From assembly GCF_021026315.1 (NCBI RefSeq), contig NZ_JAJNCX010000007.1, positions 124,001 to 188,000 of the forward strand: a stretch of DNA of 64,000 bases, in the 5' to 3' direction. Both the position numbers and the translations under genes were made by a program. Below are positions 45,186-54,380 of this stretch, piece after piece. Under the pieces are notes generated by a model. The model saw nothing but the letters and a program-made list of their open reading frames with translations, did no database searches and was not told the origin of the DNA. Each line of letters begins with the position of its first letter. Within the stretch, counting starts at the first letter, position 1. This DNA is from Rhizobium sp. C4. GTDB lineage: Bacteria > Pseudomonadota > Alphaproteobacteria > Rhizobiales > Rhizobiaceae.

Positions 45186-45737
45186 ATGGATTCGGCTGAA
45201 TATATGCTTTTCGAGACGGCGCTCGGCGTCTGCGGCATTGCGTGGAGCGAGGCCGGGCTGACGCGCGTGCAGCTGCCGGATCGTGACGCGGCGGCAACGG
45301 CGGCGCGGCTTGCCAAGGGGGCGAGGCGGGCCGGGGGTGCCGTTCCGGCTTACGCGAACGAGGCGGCGGAGGCTTTGGCGCGCTATGCGGGCGGCGAGGC
45401 GGTCGATTTTTCCGGCGCGCTTCTCGATTTCGCCGGCATCGCGCCGTTTGAGGCGACCGTCTATCATGCCCTGCGCCGGGTCGGGCGGGGCGAGACCGTG
45501 ACCTATGGGGCGCTCGCCGAACGGGCGGGTTCGCCGGGCGCGGCGCAGGCGGTCGGCACGGCGATGGCCCGCAATCCCTGGCCGGTTGTCGTCCCGTGTC
45601 ATCGGGTTCTGGCGGCGGGCAACAAGCCGGGTGGGTTCTCCGCGCCCGGCGGCCTTGTCACCAAGGCGAAGCTGCTGGCGATGGAGGGTGTGTATCTCGA
45701 CGACGGTGCGCCCATGCTGCCGGGGCTTTTCGATTAG
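45186..45737 (+). CDS. ogt: Methylated-DNA-protein-cysteine methyltransferase
   Basis: 183 residues. The acceptor Cys138 is in VVVPCHRVLAAGNKPGGF, preceded by ETVTYGALAERAGSPGAAQAVGTAMARNPWP. It repairs O6-alkylguanine in a suicide reaction. ATG 45186 is chosen; ATG 45171 would add five residues. Divergent from the cyclo-ligase, with 99 bp between starts. Confidence 0.95.
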   Translation: MDSAEYMLFETALGVCGIAWSEAGLTRVQLPDRDAAATAARLAKGARRAGGAVPAYANEAAEALARYAGGEAVDFSGALLDFAGIAPFEATVYHALRRVGRGETVTYGALAERAGSPGAAQAVGTAMARNPWPVVVPCHRVLAAGNKPGGFSAPGGLVTKAKLLAMEGVYLDDGAPMLPGLFD

Positions 45738-45865
45738 GACTGTTCTGTGCGCAGCGGCGTGTAACGCGCGGCTTACGGCAATCCGGGCTATGTGACTTAT
45801 AATTGACTTGATTGAATGCAATTCTCTTTTTGCGGGTAATTTTGTCCGCCGAAGAGGAGAAAATC

Positions 45866-46111
45866 ATGTTCAAGTTGATCGTTGCTACTGCAATCGTCGC
45901 GGCGGGTATGGCCATGCCCGTGTTTGCCGCTGAAACGGTGATGTGCGACGACGCACACATGGTGAAGGCCGAAACGGCTGCCAAGGCTGCCAAGGGCGAC
46001 AAGATGGCGACGGCGATGAAGGATGTCGACGCCGCCAAGATGGCCATGAAGGATGGCAAGATGGACGAGTGCAAGACTCATCTCGAAAAGGTCATGAAAG
46101 ACACGATGTAG
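45866..46111 (+). CDS. Small exported Lys/Ala/Met-rich protein
   Basis: 81 residues from ATG 45866, with GAGGAG upstream. Signal peptide MFKLIVATAIVAAGMAMPVFA, then a mature part of about 60 residues rich in Lys, Ala, Met and Asp with two Cys (VMCDDAH, DECKTHL). Probably periplasmic and helical. No family recognised; ends before a strong bidirectional terminator. Confidence 0.85.
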   Translation: MFKLIVATAIVAAGMAMPVFAAETVMCDDAHMVKAETAAKAAKGDKMATAMKDVDAAKMAMKDGKMDECKTHLEKVMKDTM

Positions 46112-46140
46112 GTCTTTCAAAATCCCATTCCATAAATAAA

Positions 46141-46164
46141 AAGCGCGCCGTTTCCGGCGCGCTT
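46141..46164. terminator. Bidirectional terminator
   Basis: AAGCGCGCCG-TTTC-CGGCGCGCTT, perfect 10-bp stem, A-tract on the left giving TTTTTATTTATGG on the minus strand for gap. Confidence 0.9.
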
Positions 46165-46188
46165 CGCATTTCAGGATAGGGCTTTCGC

Positions 46189-47202
46189 TCAGATGAGCTT
46201 GGCGAAAGCAACCGCGGTGTCGCACATGCGGTTGGAGAAGCCCCACTCGTTGTCGTACCAGGTCAGGATACGGACGAAGTTGCCTTCCATGACCTTCGTC
46301 TGATCGAGCGCGAAGATCGACGAATGCGGGTCGTGGTTGAAGTCGCGCGAAACGAGCGGCTCGTCGGTATAGCCGAGGATGCCCTTGAGCGGACCGCTGG
46401 TGGCGGCAGCCTTGATCGCCTCGTTGATTTCAGCCGTGGTCGTGGAGCGCTTGGCGACGAACTTGAAGTCGACGACGGAGACGTTCGGGGTCGGAACGCG
46501 AACCGACGAACCGTCGAGCTTGCCCTTCAGTTCCGGCATGACGAGGCCAACGGCCTTGGCAGCGCCCGTCGAGGTCGGGATCATGGAGAGAGCAGCTGCG
46601 CGGGCGCGGTACAGATCCTTGTGCATCTGGTCGAGCGACGGCTGGTCGTTGGTGTAGGAGTGGATCGTGGTCATGAAGCCATGATCGACGCCGATCAGGT
46701 CGTGCAGAACCTTGACGACCGGCACGAGGCAGTTCGTCGTGCAGGATGCGTTGGAGATGACCAGGTGCTCCTTGGTCAGCTTGTCGTGGTTGACGCCGTA
46801 AACAACCGTCAGGTCAGCGCCATCGGCCGGTGCCGAGACGATGACGCGCTTGGCGCCAGCGGTCAGATGGGCGGCAGCCTTGTCGCGCGCGGTGAAGATG
46901 CCGGTGCATTCCATCGCGATGTCGACGCCCATTTCGCCATGGGGCAGCGTTGCCGGGTCCTTGATCGCGGTCACCTTGATCGGCTTGCCGCCGTTGATGA
47001 CCAGCGTGTCGCCGGAGACTTCGACCTTGGCCGGGAAACGGCCGTGGATCGAGTCATAGCGCAGCAGGTGCGCATTGGTTTCGACCGGGCCGAGGTCGTT
47101 GATCGCAACGACTTCGATGTCGGTGCGGCCGGATTCGACGATGGCGCGCAGAACGTTGCGGCCGATGCGGCCAAAGCCGTTGATGGCAACTTTAACAGTC
47201 AT
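46189..47202 (-). CDS. gap: Glyceraldehyde-3-phosphate dehydrogenase, type I
   Basis: 337 residues from ATG 47202 (GGAG upstream). Rossmann start [20 protein letters not shown], catalytic Cys in [19 protein letters not shown], and the end [21 protein letters not shown]. The 136-bp gap to tkt upstream contains a perfect 9-bp hairpin. Part of the tkt-gap-pgk-fba cluster. Confidence 0.97.
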   Translation of the reverse strand: MTVKVAINGFGRIGRNVLRAIVESGRTDIEVVAINDLGPVETNAHLLRYDSIHGRFPAKVEVSGDTLVINGGKPIKVTAIKDPATLPHGEMGVDIAMECTGIFTARDKAAAHLTAGAKRVIVSAPADGADLTVVYGVNHDKLTKEHLVISNASCTTNCLVPVVKVLHDLIGVDHGFMTTIHSYTNDQPSLDQMHKDLYRARAAALSMIPTSTGAAKAVGLVMPELKGKLDGSSVRVPTPNVSVVDFKFVAKRSTTTAEINEAIKAAATSGPLKGILGYTDEPLVSRDFNHDPHSSIFALDQTKVMEGNFVRILTWYDNEWGFSNRMCDTAVAFAKLI

Positions 47203-47305
47203 ATGGATATCTCCAATCCCGTGGACAATTCCGTTTTTCGGAGCGGTTCGACCTGAATGCATCAGATCGGCGTTCCAGGTTCCTTGATTTCACGCAAGCA
47301 TGTGA

Positions 47306-47327
47306 CGAAAGCGGTAACCCGCTTTCG
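47306..47327 (-). other. Hairpin between tkt and gap
   Basis: CGAAAGCGG-TAAC-CCGCTTTCG, perfect 9-bp arms, no T-run. Possible attenuator, processing site or weak terminator in a tkt-gap transcript. Confidence 0.5.
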
Positions 47328-47338
47328 CCGGATCTCGT

Positions 47339-49318
47339 TCAGATGCGGGCTTCAGCCGCTGCCACCACGGCTTCCACCGTGATGCCGAAATGCTTGTAGA
47401 GTTCCTTGTATGGACCCGAAGCGCCGAAGCTCTTCATGCCGATGAAGGCGGCGTCGGAGCCGATGATCGCATCCCAGCCCTGACGGATACCAGCTTCAAC
47501 GCCGATCTTGACCGGTGCCGTGCCGATGACGGCGGCGCGATAGGCGTCCGGCTGCTCGGCGAAGAGCTCGAAGCAGGGAACGGAGACGACGCGGGCGGCG
47601 ATGCCCTTGTCGTTGAGCGCGCGGGCGGCCAGCACGGCGATCTCGACTTCCGAGCCGGAGGCGAAGATCGAAACCTTGGCGTCCTTGGCGGCGACGAGTT
47701 CGTAGGCGCCGAGTGCGCAGAGGTTCTTCTCCGACATCTCGGTGCGAACGGCCATCAGGTTCTGGCGGGTCAGCGCGATGCCCGACGGACGGTCATGCGC
47801 TTCAAGGGCGATCTGCCAGCATTCTGCCGTTTCGGTCGCGTCGGCCGGGCGGAACATCATCAGGTTCGGGATGGCGCGCAGCGCTGCCATCTGCTCGACC
47901 GGCTGGTGCGTCGGACCGTCTTCGCCGAGACCGATGGAATCGTGCGTCAGAACGTGGATGACGCGGATGCCCATCAGGGAGGCGAGGCGGATCGACGGAC
48001 GGCAATAGTCCGAGAAGATCAGGAAGCCGCCGGAATAGGGGATGAGGCCGCCATGCAGCGCCATGCCGTTCATGGCAGCGGCCATGCCGTGTTCGCGAAC
48101 GCCCCAGTGCATGTAGCGGCCGGAGAAGTCCGTCGGCGTGATCGACTTGGTCTGGCTCGTCTTGGTGTTGTTCGAGCCGGTCAGGTCGGCGGAACCGCCA
48201 ATGGTTTCGGTGATGATGCCGTTGACGACTTCCAGCGCGTTTTCAGAGGCCTTGCGGGTGGCAACCGTCGGCTTTTCGTCGGCGAGCTTCTGCTTGTAGG
48301 CGGAGATGGCCGCGTCAAAGCCTTCCGGCAGCTTGCCGGCGAAGCGACGGGTGAATTCGGCCTTCTTGCCGGCGTCTGCGGCGGCAAGGCGAGCTTCCCA
48401 GTCGGAGCGCGCCTTGACGGAGCGCTGGCCGGCTGCACGCCATGCGTCCAGAACGTCCGAGGGAACGACGAAGGGTTCGTAATCCCAGTTCAGCTGCTTG
48501 CGGGCGGCGGCGATTTCTTCGGCACCGAGCGGGGCGCCGTGCACATTGTGGGTGCCCTGCTTGGTCGGGGCGCCAAAGCCGATGATCGTCTTGCAGGCGA
48601 TCATGGTCGGCTTGTCGGACTTGTGGGCCGTTTCGATGGCGGCAGCAATTTCGTCCGGGTTATGGCCGTCGACGGCAATCGTGTTCCAGCCGCAGGCGCG
48701 GAAGCGGGCATGCTGGTCGGTGCTATCGGCAACGCCGACATGGCCGTCGATGGTGATGTCGTTGTCGTCCCAGAAGACGATCAGCTTGTTGAGCTTGAGG
48801 TGTCCTGCAAGCGAAATCGCTTCCTGGCTGATGCCTTCCATGAGGCAGCCGTCGCCGGACAGCACGTAGGTGTAGTGGTCCTGCAGGTCAGAGCCGAACT
48901 CGTCGCGCAGCTTGCGCTCGGCAATCGCCATGCCGACGGCATTGGCAATGCCCTGGCCGAGCGGGCCGGTCGTGGTTTCGATGCCCGATGCGTGGCCGTA
49001 TTCCGGGTGGCCGGCGGTCTTGGCGCCGATCTGGCGGAACTGCTTGATGTCCTCGATGGTCATGTCCTCATAGCCCGTGAGGTAGAGGACAGAGTAGAGC
49101 AGCATCGAGCCGTGGCCGGCGGAGAGCACGAAACGGTCGCGGTCGGCCCAGAGCGGCTGCTTGGGATCGAACTTCAGATAACGCGTGAAGAGGACCGTGG
49201 CGATGTCGGCCGCGCCCATCGGCAGGCCGGGGTGACCGGAATTTGCCTTCTGGACAGCGTCCATGGACAGGAAGCGGATCGCATTGGCCATCCGGTTGTG
49301 TTGTTCGCGCGAGATCAT
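47339..49318 (-). CDS. tkt: Transketolase
   Basis: 659 residues. Thiamine-diphosphate enzyme moving two-carbon units in the pentose phosphate (or Calvin) pathway. [31 protein letters not shown], the cofactor-binding [14 protein letters not shown], and the C-terminal [27 protein letters not shown] are intact. Same strand as gap; its start faces DUF4164-zapA across a 362-bp regulatory region. Confidence 0.97.
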   Translation of the reverse strand: MISREQHNRMANAIRFLSMDAVQKANSGHPGLPMGAADIATVLFTRYLKFDPKQPLWADRDRFVLSAGHGSMLLYSVLYLTGYEDMTIEDIKQFRQIGAKTAGHPEYGHASGIETTTGPLGQGIANAVGMAIAERKLRDEFGSDLQDHYTYVLSGDGCLMEGISQEAISLAGHLKLNKLIVFWDDNDITIDGHVGVADSTDQHARFRACGWNTIAVDGHNPDEIAAAIETAHKSDKPTMIACKTIIGFGAPTKQGTHNVHGAPLGAEEIAAARKQLNWDYEPFVVPSDVLDAWRAAGQRSVKARSDWEARLAAADAGKKAEFTRRFAGKLPEGFDAAISAYKQKLADEKPTVATRKASENALEVVNGIITETIGGSADLTGSNNTKTSQTKSITPTDFSGRYMHWGVREHGMAAAMNGMALHGGLIPYSGGFLIFSDYCRPSIRLASLMGIRVIHVLTHDSIGLGEDGPTHQPVEQMAALRAIPNLMMFRPADATETAECWQIALEAHDRPSGIALTRQNLMAVRTEMSEKNLCALGAYELVAAKDAKVSIFASGSEVEIAVLAARALNDKGIAARVVSVPCFELFAEQPDAYRAAVIGTAPVKIGVEAGIRQGWDAIIGSDAAFIGMKSFGASGPYKELYKHFGITVEAVVAAAEARI

Positions 49319-49680
49319 GATTTACCCGTTTTTTGCGGTGTCGGTTAAGCGGCCGCGCGTTCCTCCCGCGGCCTCCTGGAAATCGCGGAGACACATAGCA
49401 GGTAGGGCGCTGGAGTCAACAAAACACCGTGTTCCGCGGCAGTTCTAACCGCGTGTTCGGGTTAAAGTTCAAGAGATATCCTGTCGCGGTCACAATGGCG
49501 GCGGGATTTGAAACGATTGATATCTCATCCACAGCAAAGCGGCTTTCTGCGCGCCTCGATCTGGTCGCGGTTTATTGACGCTTGTCGTTCGACCTGACTA
49601 CTGTTCGCAGATGCGCCGGCTGGGACTATGACGATTCGCTGGTGGTTCAGGTATTGAGCGTGTGAGGTTGCAAGGCAGAG
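49319..49680. other. Divergent tkt / DUF4164 upstream region
   Basis: 362 bases without a gene. Contains the inverted pair GAGATATC (49473-49480) and GATATCTC (49519-49526) and the word TGAAACGATTGA (49509-49520), which resembles the sites upstream of fba (9 of 12 positions). Otherwise no consensus promoter stands out. Confidence 0.45.
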
Positions 49681-49956
49681 ATGGCTCCAGGAGACAAGAC
49701 GGTCAAATCGGCGGTCGAGGACTTGAGGGCCGCCGTGCAGGCGCTCGCGGGCGCGATCGACGGTCGTTTTGACCGGGAAATGTCTTCGGCGGAGTATCGG
49801 GCTGAGGTGCGCCGGGTCCATCAGGACCGCGCGAAGCTCGCTCATGATCTCGACCAGTCCGAATTCCGGGCGAACCGGCTGGAAGAAGTCAACAGGGAGG
49901 TTTCCCGTCGTCTGGTGACGGCCATGGAAACCATCCGCGCCGTGCTCGATCGCTGA
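49681..49956 (+). CDS. DUF4164 coiled-coil protein
   Basis: 91 residues, helical throughout: VKSAVEDLRAAVQALAGAIDGRFDREMSSAEYRAEVRRVHQDRAKLAHDLDQSEFRANRLEEVNREVSRRL. DUF4164 genes sit directly before zapA in rhizobia, as here (11 bp gap), which suggests a role in cell division; the function is undetermined. Confidence 0.9.
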   Translation: MAPGDKTVKSAVEDLRAAVQALAGAIDGRFDREMSSAEYRAEVRRVHQDRAKLAHDLDQSEFRANRLEEVNREVSRRLVTAMETIRAVLDR

Positions 49957-49967
49957 CAGGAAACATC

Positions 49968-50327
49968 ATGGCCCAGGTCACCGTACAAATCGACGGCAAA
50001 GCCTATCGCATGGCCTGCGAAGAGGGCCAGGAAGCGCATCTGACCGAGCTTGCCGCCCGGTTCGACCGCTATGTGATGCATCTGAAGTCGCAATTCGGCG
50101 AGATCGGCGATCTCCGCCTGACCGTCATGGCCGGCATCATGGTCATGGACGAACTTTCCGATGTGAGCCGGCGGCTGAAGGCATTGGAAACGGAAGTGGA
50201 AAGTCTCAGCAAGTCACGCGAAAGCATGCTCGCCGCTTCCGACAAGAGCGACACGCTCCTCGTCGCCGCGCTCGGCGAACTGACCAGCCAGATCAACGGC
50301 ATCACGCAGAAGATCAACGGCAGCTAG
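49968..50327 (+). CDS. zapA: Cell division protein ZapA
   Basis: 119 residues. The ZapA N-terminal domain is AQVTVQIDGKAYRMACEEGQEAHLTELAARFDRYVMHLKSQFGEIGDLRLTVMAGIMVMDELSD, followed by a coiled coil. It bundles FtsZ protofilaments at the Z-ring. In relatives 6S RNA and the cyclo-ligase gene come next; here a convergent higBA module begins 39 bp downstream. Confidence 0.94.
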   Translation: MAQVTVQIDGKAYRMACEEGQEAHLTELAARFDRYVMHLKSQFGEIGDLRLTVMAGIMVMDELSDVSRRLKALETEVESLSKSRESMLAASDKSDTLLVAALGELTSQINGITQKINGS

Positions 50328-50365
50328 TCTGAGCGGGTTGTCGCCCTCAGCGTCAGTCACCGGCT

Positions 50366-50671
50366 TCACGCGGTCTTCAGCGTCGGTATGCCGGACAGAT
50401 CAATCGAATGCTCGGCCTGCCAGGCATCATGAGCGGCCTGCATGCGCAGCCAGACGCCGGCACCATCCCCGAACAGCTTGCCAAGGCGCGCCGCAACGTT
50501 GGGCGATACGGGCTTCTTTTCGTTCAGGATGTCGTAGAGCTGCTGGCGCGAAATTCCGAGAAGGCTGGCGATCTCCACTTTGGTCTTGCCTGTCGCCGGA
50601 ATGATATCGTCAAGCAGGGCGCCCGGGTGGGTGGGGCAGCGCCGGATCGGACGTTCGACTGCATGCGTCAT
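50366..50671 (-). CDS. higA: HigA-type antitoxin
   Basis: 101 residues, XRE helix-turn-helix: HPGALLDDIIPATGKTKVEIASLLGISRQQLYDILNEKKPVSPNVAARLGKLFGDGAGVWLRMQAAHD. The second gene of the toxin-first module, 25 bp after higB. It should bind HigB and the palindrome upstream of higB. Confidence 0.94.
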   Translation of the reverse strand: MTHAVERPIRRCPTHPGALLDDIIPATGKTKVEIASLLGISRQQLYDILNEKKPVSPNVAARLGKLFGDGAGVWLRMQAAHDAWQAEHSIDLSGIPTLKTA

Positions 50672-50696
50672 GACACTTCGCCTCTATTATGGCCGC

Positions 50697-50975
50697 TCAA
50701 TGATACTGTTCCAGGTCGACATTCCAGACGTCACCATTGTCGAATTCGAAGGTGATGCACCAGGGGCCATTGATGTGGATGGTGTATCGGACCGGCTCGA
50801 AGCCACGCAAGGCATGGAAGTTGAAGCCCGGCAGGTTCATCTCTTCCAGACGTTCTGCCTGTTCAAGCCTGTCGAGGCGGAGGCATATTCGTTTGTGAAG
50901 CGACTGCTGAACCTTGCTCGAACGGCCGGTTTCGAAAAGTTCCTTCAAGGCTTTGCTCTTGAATGTCCTGATCAC
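50697..50975 (-). CDS. higB: HigB-type RelE-family toxin
   Basis: 92 residues from GTG 50975, chosen because GAGG lies six bases upstream and the length matches HigB; the frame continues to ATG 51008. V/MIRTFKSKALKELFETGRSSKV and LPGFNFHALRGFEPVRYTIHINGPWCITFEFDNGDVWNVDLEQYH are typical of the HigB/RelE superfamily, ribosome-dependent mRNA cleavage. Confidence 0.92.
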   Translation of the reverse strand: MIRTFKSKALKELFETGRSSKVQQSLHKRICLRLDRLEQAERLEEMNLPGFNFHALRGFEPVRYTIHINGPWCITFEFDNGDVWNVDLEQYH

Positions 50976-51020
50976 CGGTGCCTCGGGCTTGATGCTGTGG
51001 ATCCTCAAAACTGTCGCAGA

Positions 51021-51049
51021 GTTGTAAGCATTTAGCTTACATCTGTCAA
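51021..51049 (-). promoter_or_regulatory. higBA promoter with internal operator
   Basis: Minus-strand TTGACA (51044-51049), 17-bp spacer, TACAAC (51021-51026). The spacer holds TGTAAGC-ATTTA-GCTTACA (51023-51041), perfect 7-bp arms, the likely HigA site. Confidence 0.8.
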
Positions 51050-51065
51050 TGCGGCTTCAGAGTTC

Positions 51066-52343
51066 TCAGTCCGCCCGCCTGACTAGCAGCTTGTCGATGC
51101 GGCGGTTGTCCAGGTCGATGACTTCGAAATGCCAGCCTTGCGCGGTGAAGGTTTCGCCGAGTGCGGGGAGGTGTTTCATTTCCTCGATGGCGAAGCCGGC
51201 GACGGTTTCGAAATCCGGGTCGTCGCCGACGGAAATGCCCATGCGGTCGGCGAATTCGTCGATCGGGGTCCAGCCGGAGACGAGGAAGGAGCCGTCTTCG
51301 CGGGCGAGGATTGCCGGTTCTTCCGAGGCGTCGTCCAGGAAGACACCGGTGATGGCTTCGAGCACGTCGCCCGAGGTGATGATGCCTTCGAAATGGCCGA
51401 ACTCGTCATAGACGAGAACCATATGGGCCGGTGTCTGGCGTAGCGCTTCAATGACATCAAGTGCGCCCGAAAGGTCGGACACGACCGGCGCGTCGCGCAT
51501 GATGGCCTTGATGTTGAGCGCGGTGCCGCTCAGCAGCACATCCATGACGTCCTTGACGAAGACCACGCCGATAATTTCGTCGGACGCGCCGTTGCGCACC
51601 GGCAGGCGCGAGCGCTGCGATTTGCGCAGCTGTTCGCGGATTTCGGCGGCGCTGTCCTCGATGTCTATGATCTCGACATCGCGCCGCGGCGTCATCAGGC
51701 CACGCGCGGTGCGATCGGCCAGGCGCATGACGCCCGAGATCATGGCGGATTCTTCCGGCTCGATCACGCCGGCATGATGGGCCTCGGCGAGAACCGTGCG
51801 GATTTCCTCGTCCGTCATGGCTTCATCGGAGCCGCCCCGCTGACCGAGGAGGCGCAGGATCGTCTTGCCCGACGCGTCGAGCAGCCAGACGAGCGGCAGG
51901 GCAAAGCGCGAAAGCCACAACATGGCCGGAGCGACACGGGTGGCAACCGCTTCCGGTGCGCGCAGCGCGATCTGCTTCGGCACGAGCTCGCCGACGATCA
52001 GCGACAGATAGGTGATGGCGACGACGACCGAGCCGACGCCGAGCCAGTCGGCGGCACTGGGCGAAAGGCCCTGAATTTCCAGCCATTGCGTCAAGCGGGC
52101 GCCGAGCGTGGCGCCCGAGAAGGCGCCTGAAAGAACGCCGACCAGCGTGATGCCGATCTGGACGGAGGACAGAAAGCGTCCCGGATCTTCGGCGAGGCGG
52201 ATCGCGGTGGCGGCGCCCTTGCTGCCCTGCTCGGCCAGAATTCTCAGGCGGACCGGCCGCGAGGAGACGACTGCCAGCTCCGACATGGCGAGAACGCCAT
52301 TGAGAATGGTCAGGAGAACGACGATGACGATTTCGGTTAGCAC
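51066..52343 (-). CDS. CNNM/CBS-domain membrane protein (HlyC/CorC family)
   Basis: 425 residues from GTG 52343; ATG 52373 adds ten. An N-terminal CNNM domain with three or four membrane helices (LTEIVIVVLLTILNGVLAMSELAVVSSR, VQIGITLVGVLSGAFSG, VVVAITYLSLIVGELVPKQIAL) is followed by two CBS domains (GLMTPRRDVEIIDIE, APVVSDLSGALDVIEALRQ) and a C-terminal CorC_HlyC domain (FETVAGFAIEEMKHLPALGETF). Relatives transport or sense Mg2+/Co2+; the hemolysin label in databases is historical. Confidence 0.92.
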   Translation of the reverse strand: MLTEIVIVVLLTILNGVLAMSELAVVSSRPVRLRILAEQGSKGAATAIRLAEDPGRFLSSVQIGITLVGVLSGAFSGATLGARLTQWLEIQGLSPSAADWLGVGSVVVAITYLSLIVGELVPKQIALRAPEAVATRVAPAMLWLSRFALPLVWLLDASGKTILRLLGQRGGSDEAMTDEEIRTVLAEAHHAGVIEPEESAMISGVMRLADRTARGLMTPRRDVEIIDIEDSAAEIREQLRKSQRSRLPVRNGASDEIIGVVFVKDVMDVLLSGTALNIKAIMRDAPVVSDLSGALDVIEALRQTPAHMVLVYDEFGHFEGIITSGDVLEAITGVFLDDASEEPAILAREDGSFLVSGWTPIDEFADRMGISVGDDPDFETVAGFAIEEMKHLPALGETFTAQGWHFEVIDLDNRRIDKLLVRRAD

Positions 52344-52534
52344 AGGAATTCCATGGGGTTGGCCCGCTCGCACCTTGCGGTCATGTGGCTTCGGGTCAAG
52401 GCATTCGCAGAGGGTGGGCGCGCGAATTAACCCATAATAGGGGCTGTCTTTGTCGTGTTCAATGTCGGAGGTGAAGATAGCATGCGCAATTCGGAACTCG
52501 GCACTGGTATTCGCCTGCGATTGAGCCTACATTG

Positions 52535-52700
52535 TTGATGCGGTCTGCGCCTCACGACAGGTCATCACATCCCTGGGGCCATACTCGATCCTTAGGGAAC
52601 TGTCCCTGACCAGACCCGTGGGTTTGGTCACATGGTGCCCACCTACTTCTGTAGGCACCCAGGATCGTAAAGTACCATCGGTTGTCGTGGATCGCACTTC
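52535..52700 (+). ncRNA. ssrS: Structured RNA, probable 6S RNA (ssrS)
   Basis: No reading frame, but extensive pairing on the plus strand. The closing stem is TGCG...CACGACA (52539-52559) with TGTCGTG...CGCA (52683-52696). It leads to a large open bubble, then stem CGATCCT (52586-52592) / AGGATCG (52661-52667) enclosing three hairpins: AGGGA/TCCCT, GACCAGACC-CGTG-GGTTTGGTC (one G-U), and GGTGCC/GGCACC. Closing stem, bubble and branched terminal arm fit 6S RNA, the RNA polymerase-binding regulator. Location supports this: zapA is 2.2 kb upstream on the same strand. I recognise topology and context, not a proven sequence match; boundaries are approximate. Confidence 0.6.
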
Positions 52701-52976
52701 CTTTTCGTTCACGCGCTGATCGTCCTTCGGGCTGCGCTCCACGGGGGTGCCGGATGACCGGCGACGCGCGGAATGCGCTTGCGGCGCTCTGCGCCGCGGT
52801 CTCTCCGGCCGCTCCTTTGATCTATCCCCTTGTCTCCTGAACGCTTGCGTGTATGGTCCCGTCCGATCCGGGAAGCGGTGCTTTCCGCCTTCCTTGTTTG
52901 AACGCAATTCCGGACGAAAAACCGCAAGGCACTTTTTCTGGAATTGCTCCAGCCCAACGCAATCTGGGGACCTGCC
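52701..52976. other. Intergenic before pgk
   Basis: About 275 GC-rich bases with several short inverted repeats (for example GCGGCGC/GCGCCGC near 52780-52800). The pgk promoter and leader should be here; I find no consensus promoter and no reading frame I believe. Confidence 0.4.
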
Positions 52977-54176
52977 ATGACCTTCAAAACCCTCGACGAT
53001 CTCAATGATATTGCCGGCAAGCGCGTGCTTGTGCGCGTCGACCTCAACGTGCCTGTCAGCGACGGCAAGGTGACGGATGCGACGCGCATCGAGCGGGTTG
53101 CGCCGACGATCCTCGAACTTTCGGACAAGGGTGCGAAGGTGATCCTGCTGGCGCATTTCGGCCGTCCGAAGGGTGAAGTCGTGGCCGACATGTCGCTCAG
53201 GACGATCGCCCCGGCCGTCGAGGCCGTTCTCGACCGCCGCGTTCATTTTGCCTCCGACTGCATCGGCGATGTCGCCAAGTCGGCGATCGATGCACTGCAG
53301 AACGGCGACATCCTGCTTCTGGAAAACACCCGCTTCCACAAGGGCGAAGAGAAGAACACGCCGGAATTCACCGCAGCGCTGGCCGCCAATGGCGACATCT
53401 ATGTCAACGATGCCTTCTCGGCGGCGCATCGCGCCCATGCCTCGACCGAAGGTCTCGCCCATCACCTGCCGGCCTATGCCGGCCGCACCATGCAGGCCGA
53501 GCTTGAGGCGCTGGAAAAGGGGCTCGGCAATCCGACCCGTCCTGTCGTCGCCATCGTCGGCGGCGCGAAGGTCTCCACCAAGATCGACCTCCTGCAGAAC
53601 CTGGTGAAGAAGGTCGACGCGCTCGTCATCGGCGGCGGTATGGCCAACACGTTCCTCGCCGCACAGGGCATCAATGTCGGCAAGTCGCTCTGCGAACATG
53701 ATCTGGCGGAAACGGCCCGCACGATCATGGCGGAAGCCGAGAAGGCCGGTTGCGCCATCGTTCTGCCGGTCGATGGCGTCGTTGCCCGCGAGTTCAAGGC
53801 CAATGCCGCCAACGAGACGGTTGCCGTCTCGGCGATCCGGGCTGACGCGATGATGCTCGATGTCGGCCCGAAGTCGGTCGAAAAGGTCAATGACTGGATT
53901 TCCAAGGCGGCAACGCTGGTCTGGAATGGTCCGCTCGGCGCATTTGAAATCGAGCCCTTCGACAAGGCGACCGTTTCCGCAGCCAAGCACGCCGCAGCCC
54001 AGACCGTGGCCGGCAAGCTCGTATCGGTCGCCGGCGGTGGCGATACGGTGGCTGCCGTCAACCACGCAGGCGTCGGCGACGAGTTCACCTATGTCTCGAC
54101 GGCGGGTGGTGCGTTCCTGGAATGGATGGAAGGAAAGCCGCTTCCGGGCGTCGATATCCTCAGCGGCGCGAAGTAA
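52977..54176 (+). CDS. pgk: Phosphoglycerate kinase
   Basis: 399 residues from ATG 52977 (GGGGA upstream). [59 protein letters not shown] and the nucleotide-binding end [40 protein letters not shown] are all standard. It makes ATP from 1,3-bisphosphoglycerate. Same strand as fba, 204 bp apart. Confidence 0.97.
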   Translation: MTFKTLDDLNDIAGKRVLVRVDLNVPVSDGKVTDATRIERVAPTILELSDKGAKVILLAHFGRPKGEVVADMSLRTIAPAVEAVLDRRVHFASDCIGDVAKSAIDALQNGDILLLENTRFHKGEEKNTPEFTAALAANGDIYVNDAFSAAHRAHASTEGLAHHLPAYAGRTMQAELEALEKGLGNPTRPVVAIVGGAKVSTKIDLLQNLVKKVDALVIGGGMANTFLAAQGINVGKSLCEHDLAETARTIMAEAEKAGCAIVLPVDGVVAREFKANAANETVAVSAIRADAMMLDVGPKSVEKVNDWISKAATLVWNGPLGAFEIEPFDKATVSAAKHAAAQTVAGKLVSVAGGGDTVAAVNHAGVGDEFTYVSTAGGAFLEWMEGKPLPGVDILSGAK

Positions 54177-54253
54177 TTGACCTGCGGCGGCCGTCGATTA
54201 TTTCGGCGGCCGCATTAAACATAATAAAAACAATACGAAATTCCGGTGAATTT

Positions 54254-54304
54254 TAAACCGATTTATTTCTACCTAAACCGATTTAGTTAAATTTAAATCG
54301 TTTA
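54254..54304 (+). promoter_or_regulatory. Three phased operator-like sites upstream of fba
   Basis: TAAACCGATTTA at 54254-54265 and again at 54274-54285, and TAAATCGTTTA at 54294-54304. Starts are exactly 20 bp apart, about two helical turns, so one protein could bind the same face of the DNA three times. The half-palindromic TAAA-YCGR-TTTA form is LacI-like. No regulator gene is near. Confidence 0.65.
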
Positions 54305-54380
54305 AGGCATTTTTAGGCCCATTTTCCTTGTCATCTTCTTCTGTTATCGGCGGATAAACGTTGAACGGAGGTGTTTTGAA

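Noticed and set aside
47306-47327. Rho-independent terminator between tkt and gap
   Set aside because: Perfect stem but no T-run; kept only as a hairpin.
52709-53191. A minus-strand gene overlapping the pgk start region
   Set aside because: The 160-codon frame is Ser/Arg-rich and overlaps certain pgk coding sequence.
54182-54213. Terminator after pgk
   Set aside because: The GC-rich inverted repeat has central mismatches and no T-run; too weak to call.
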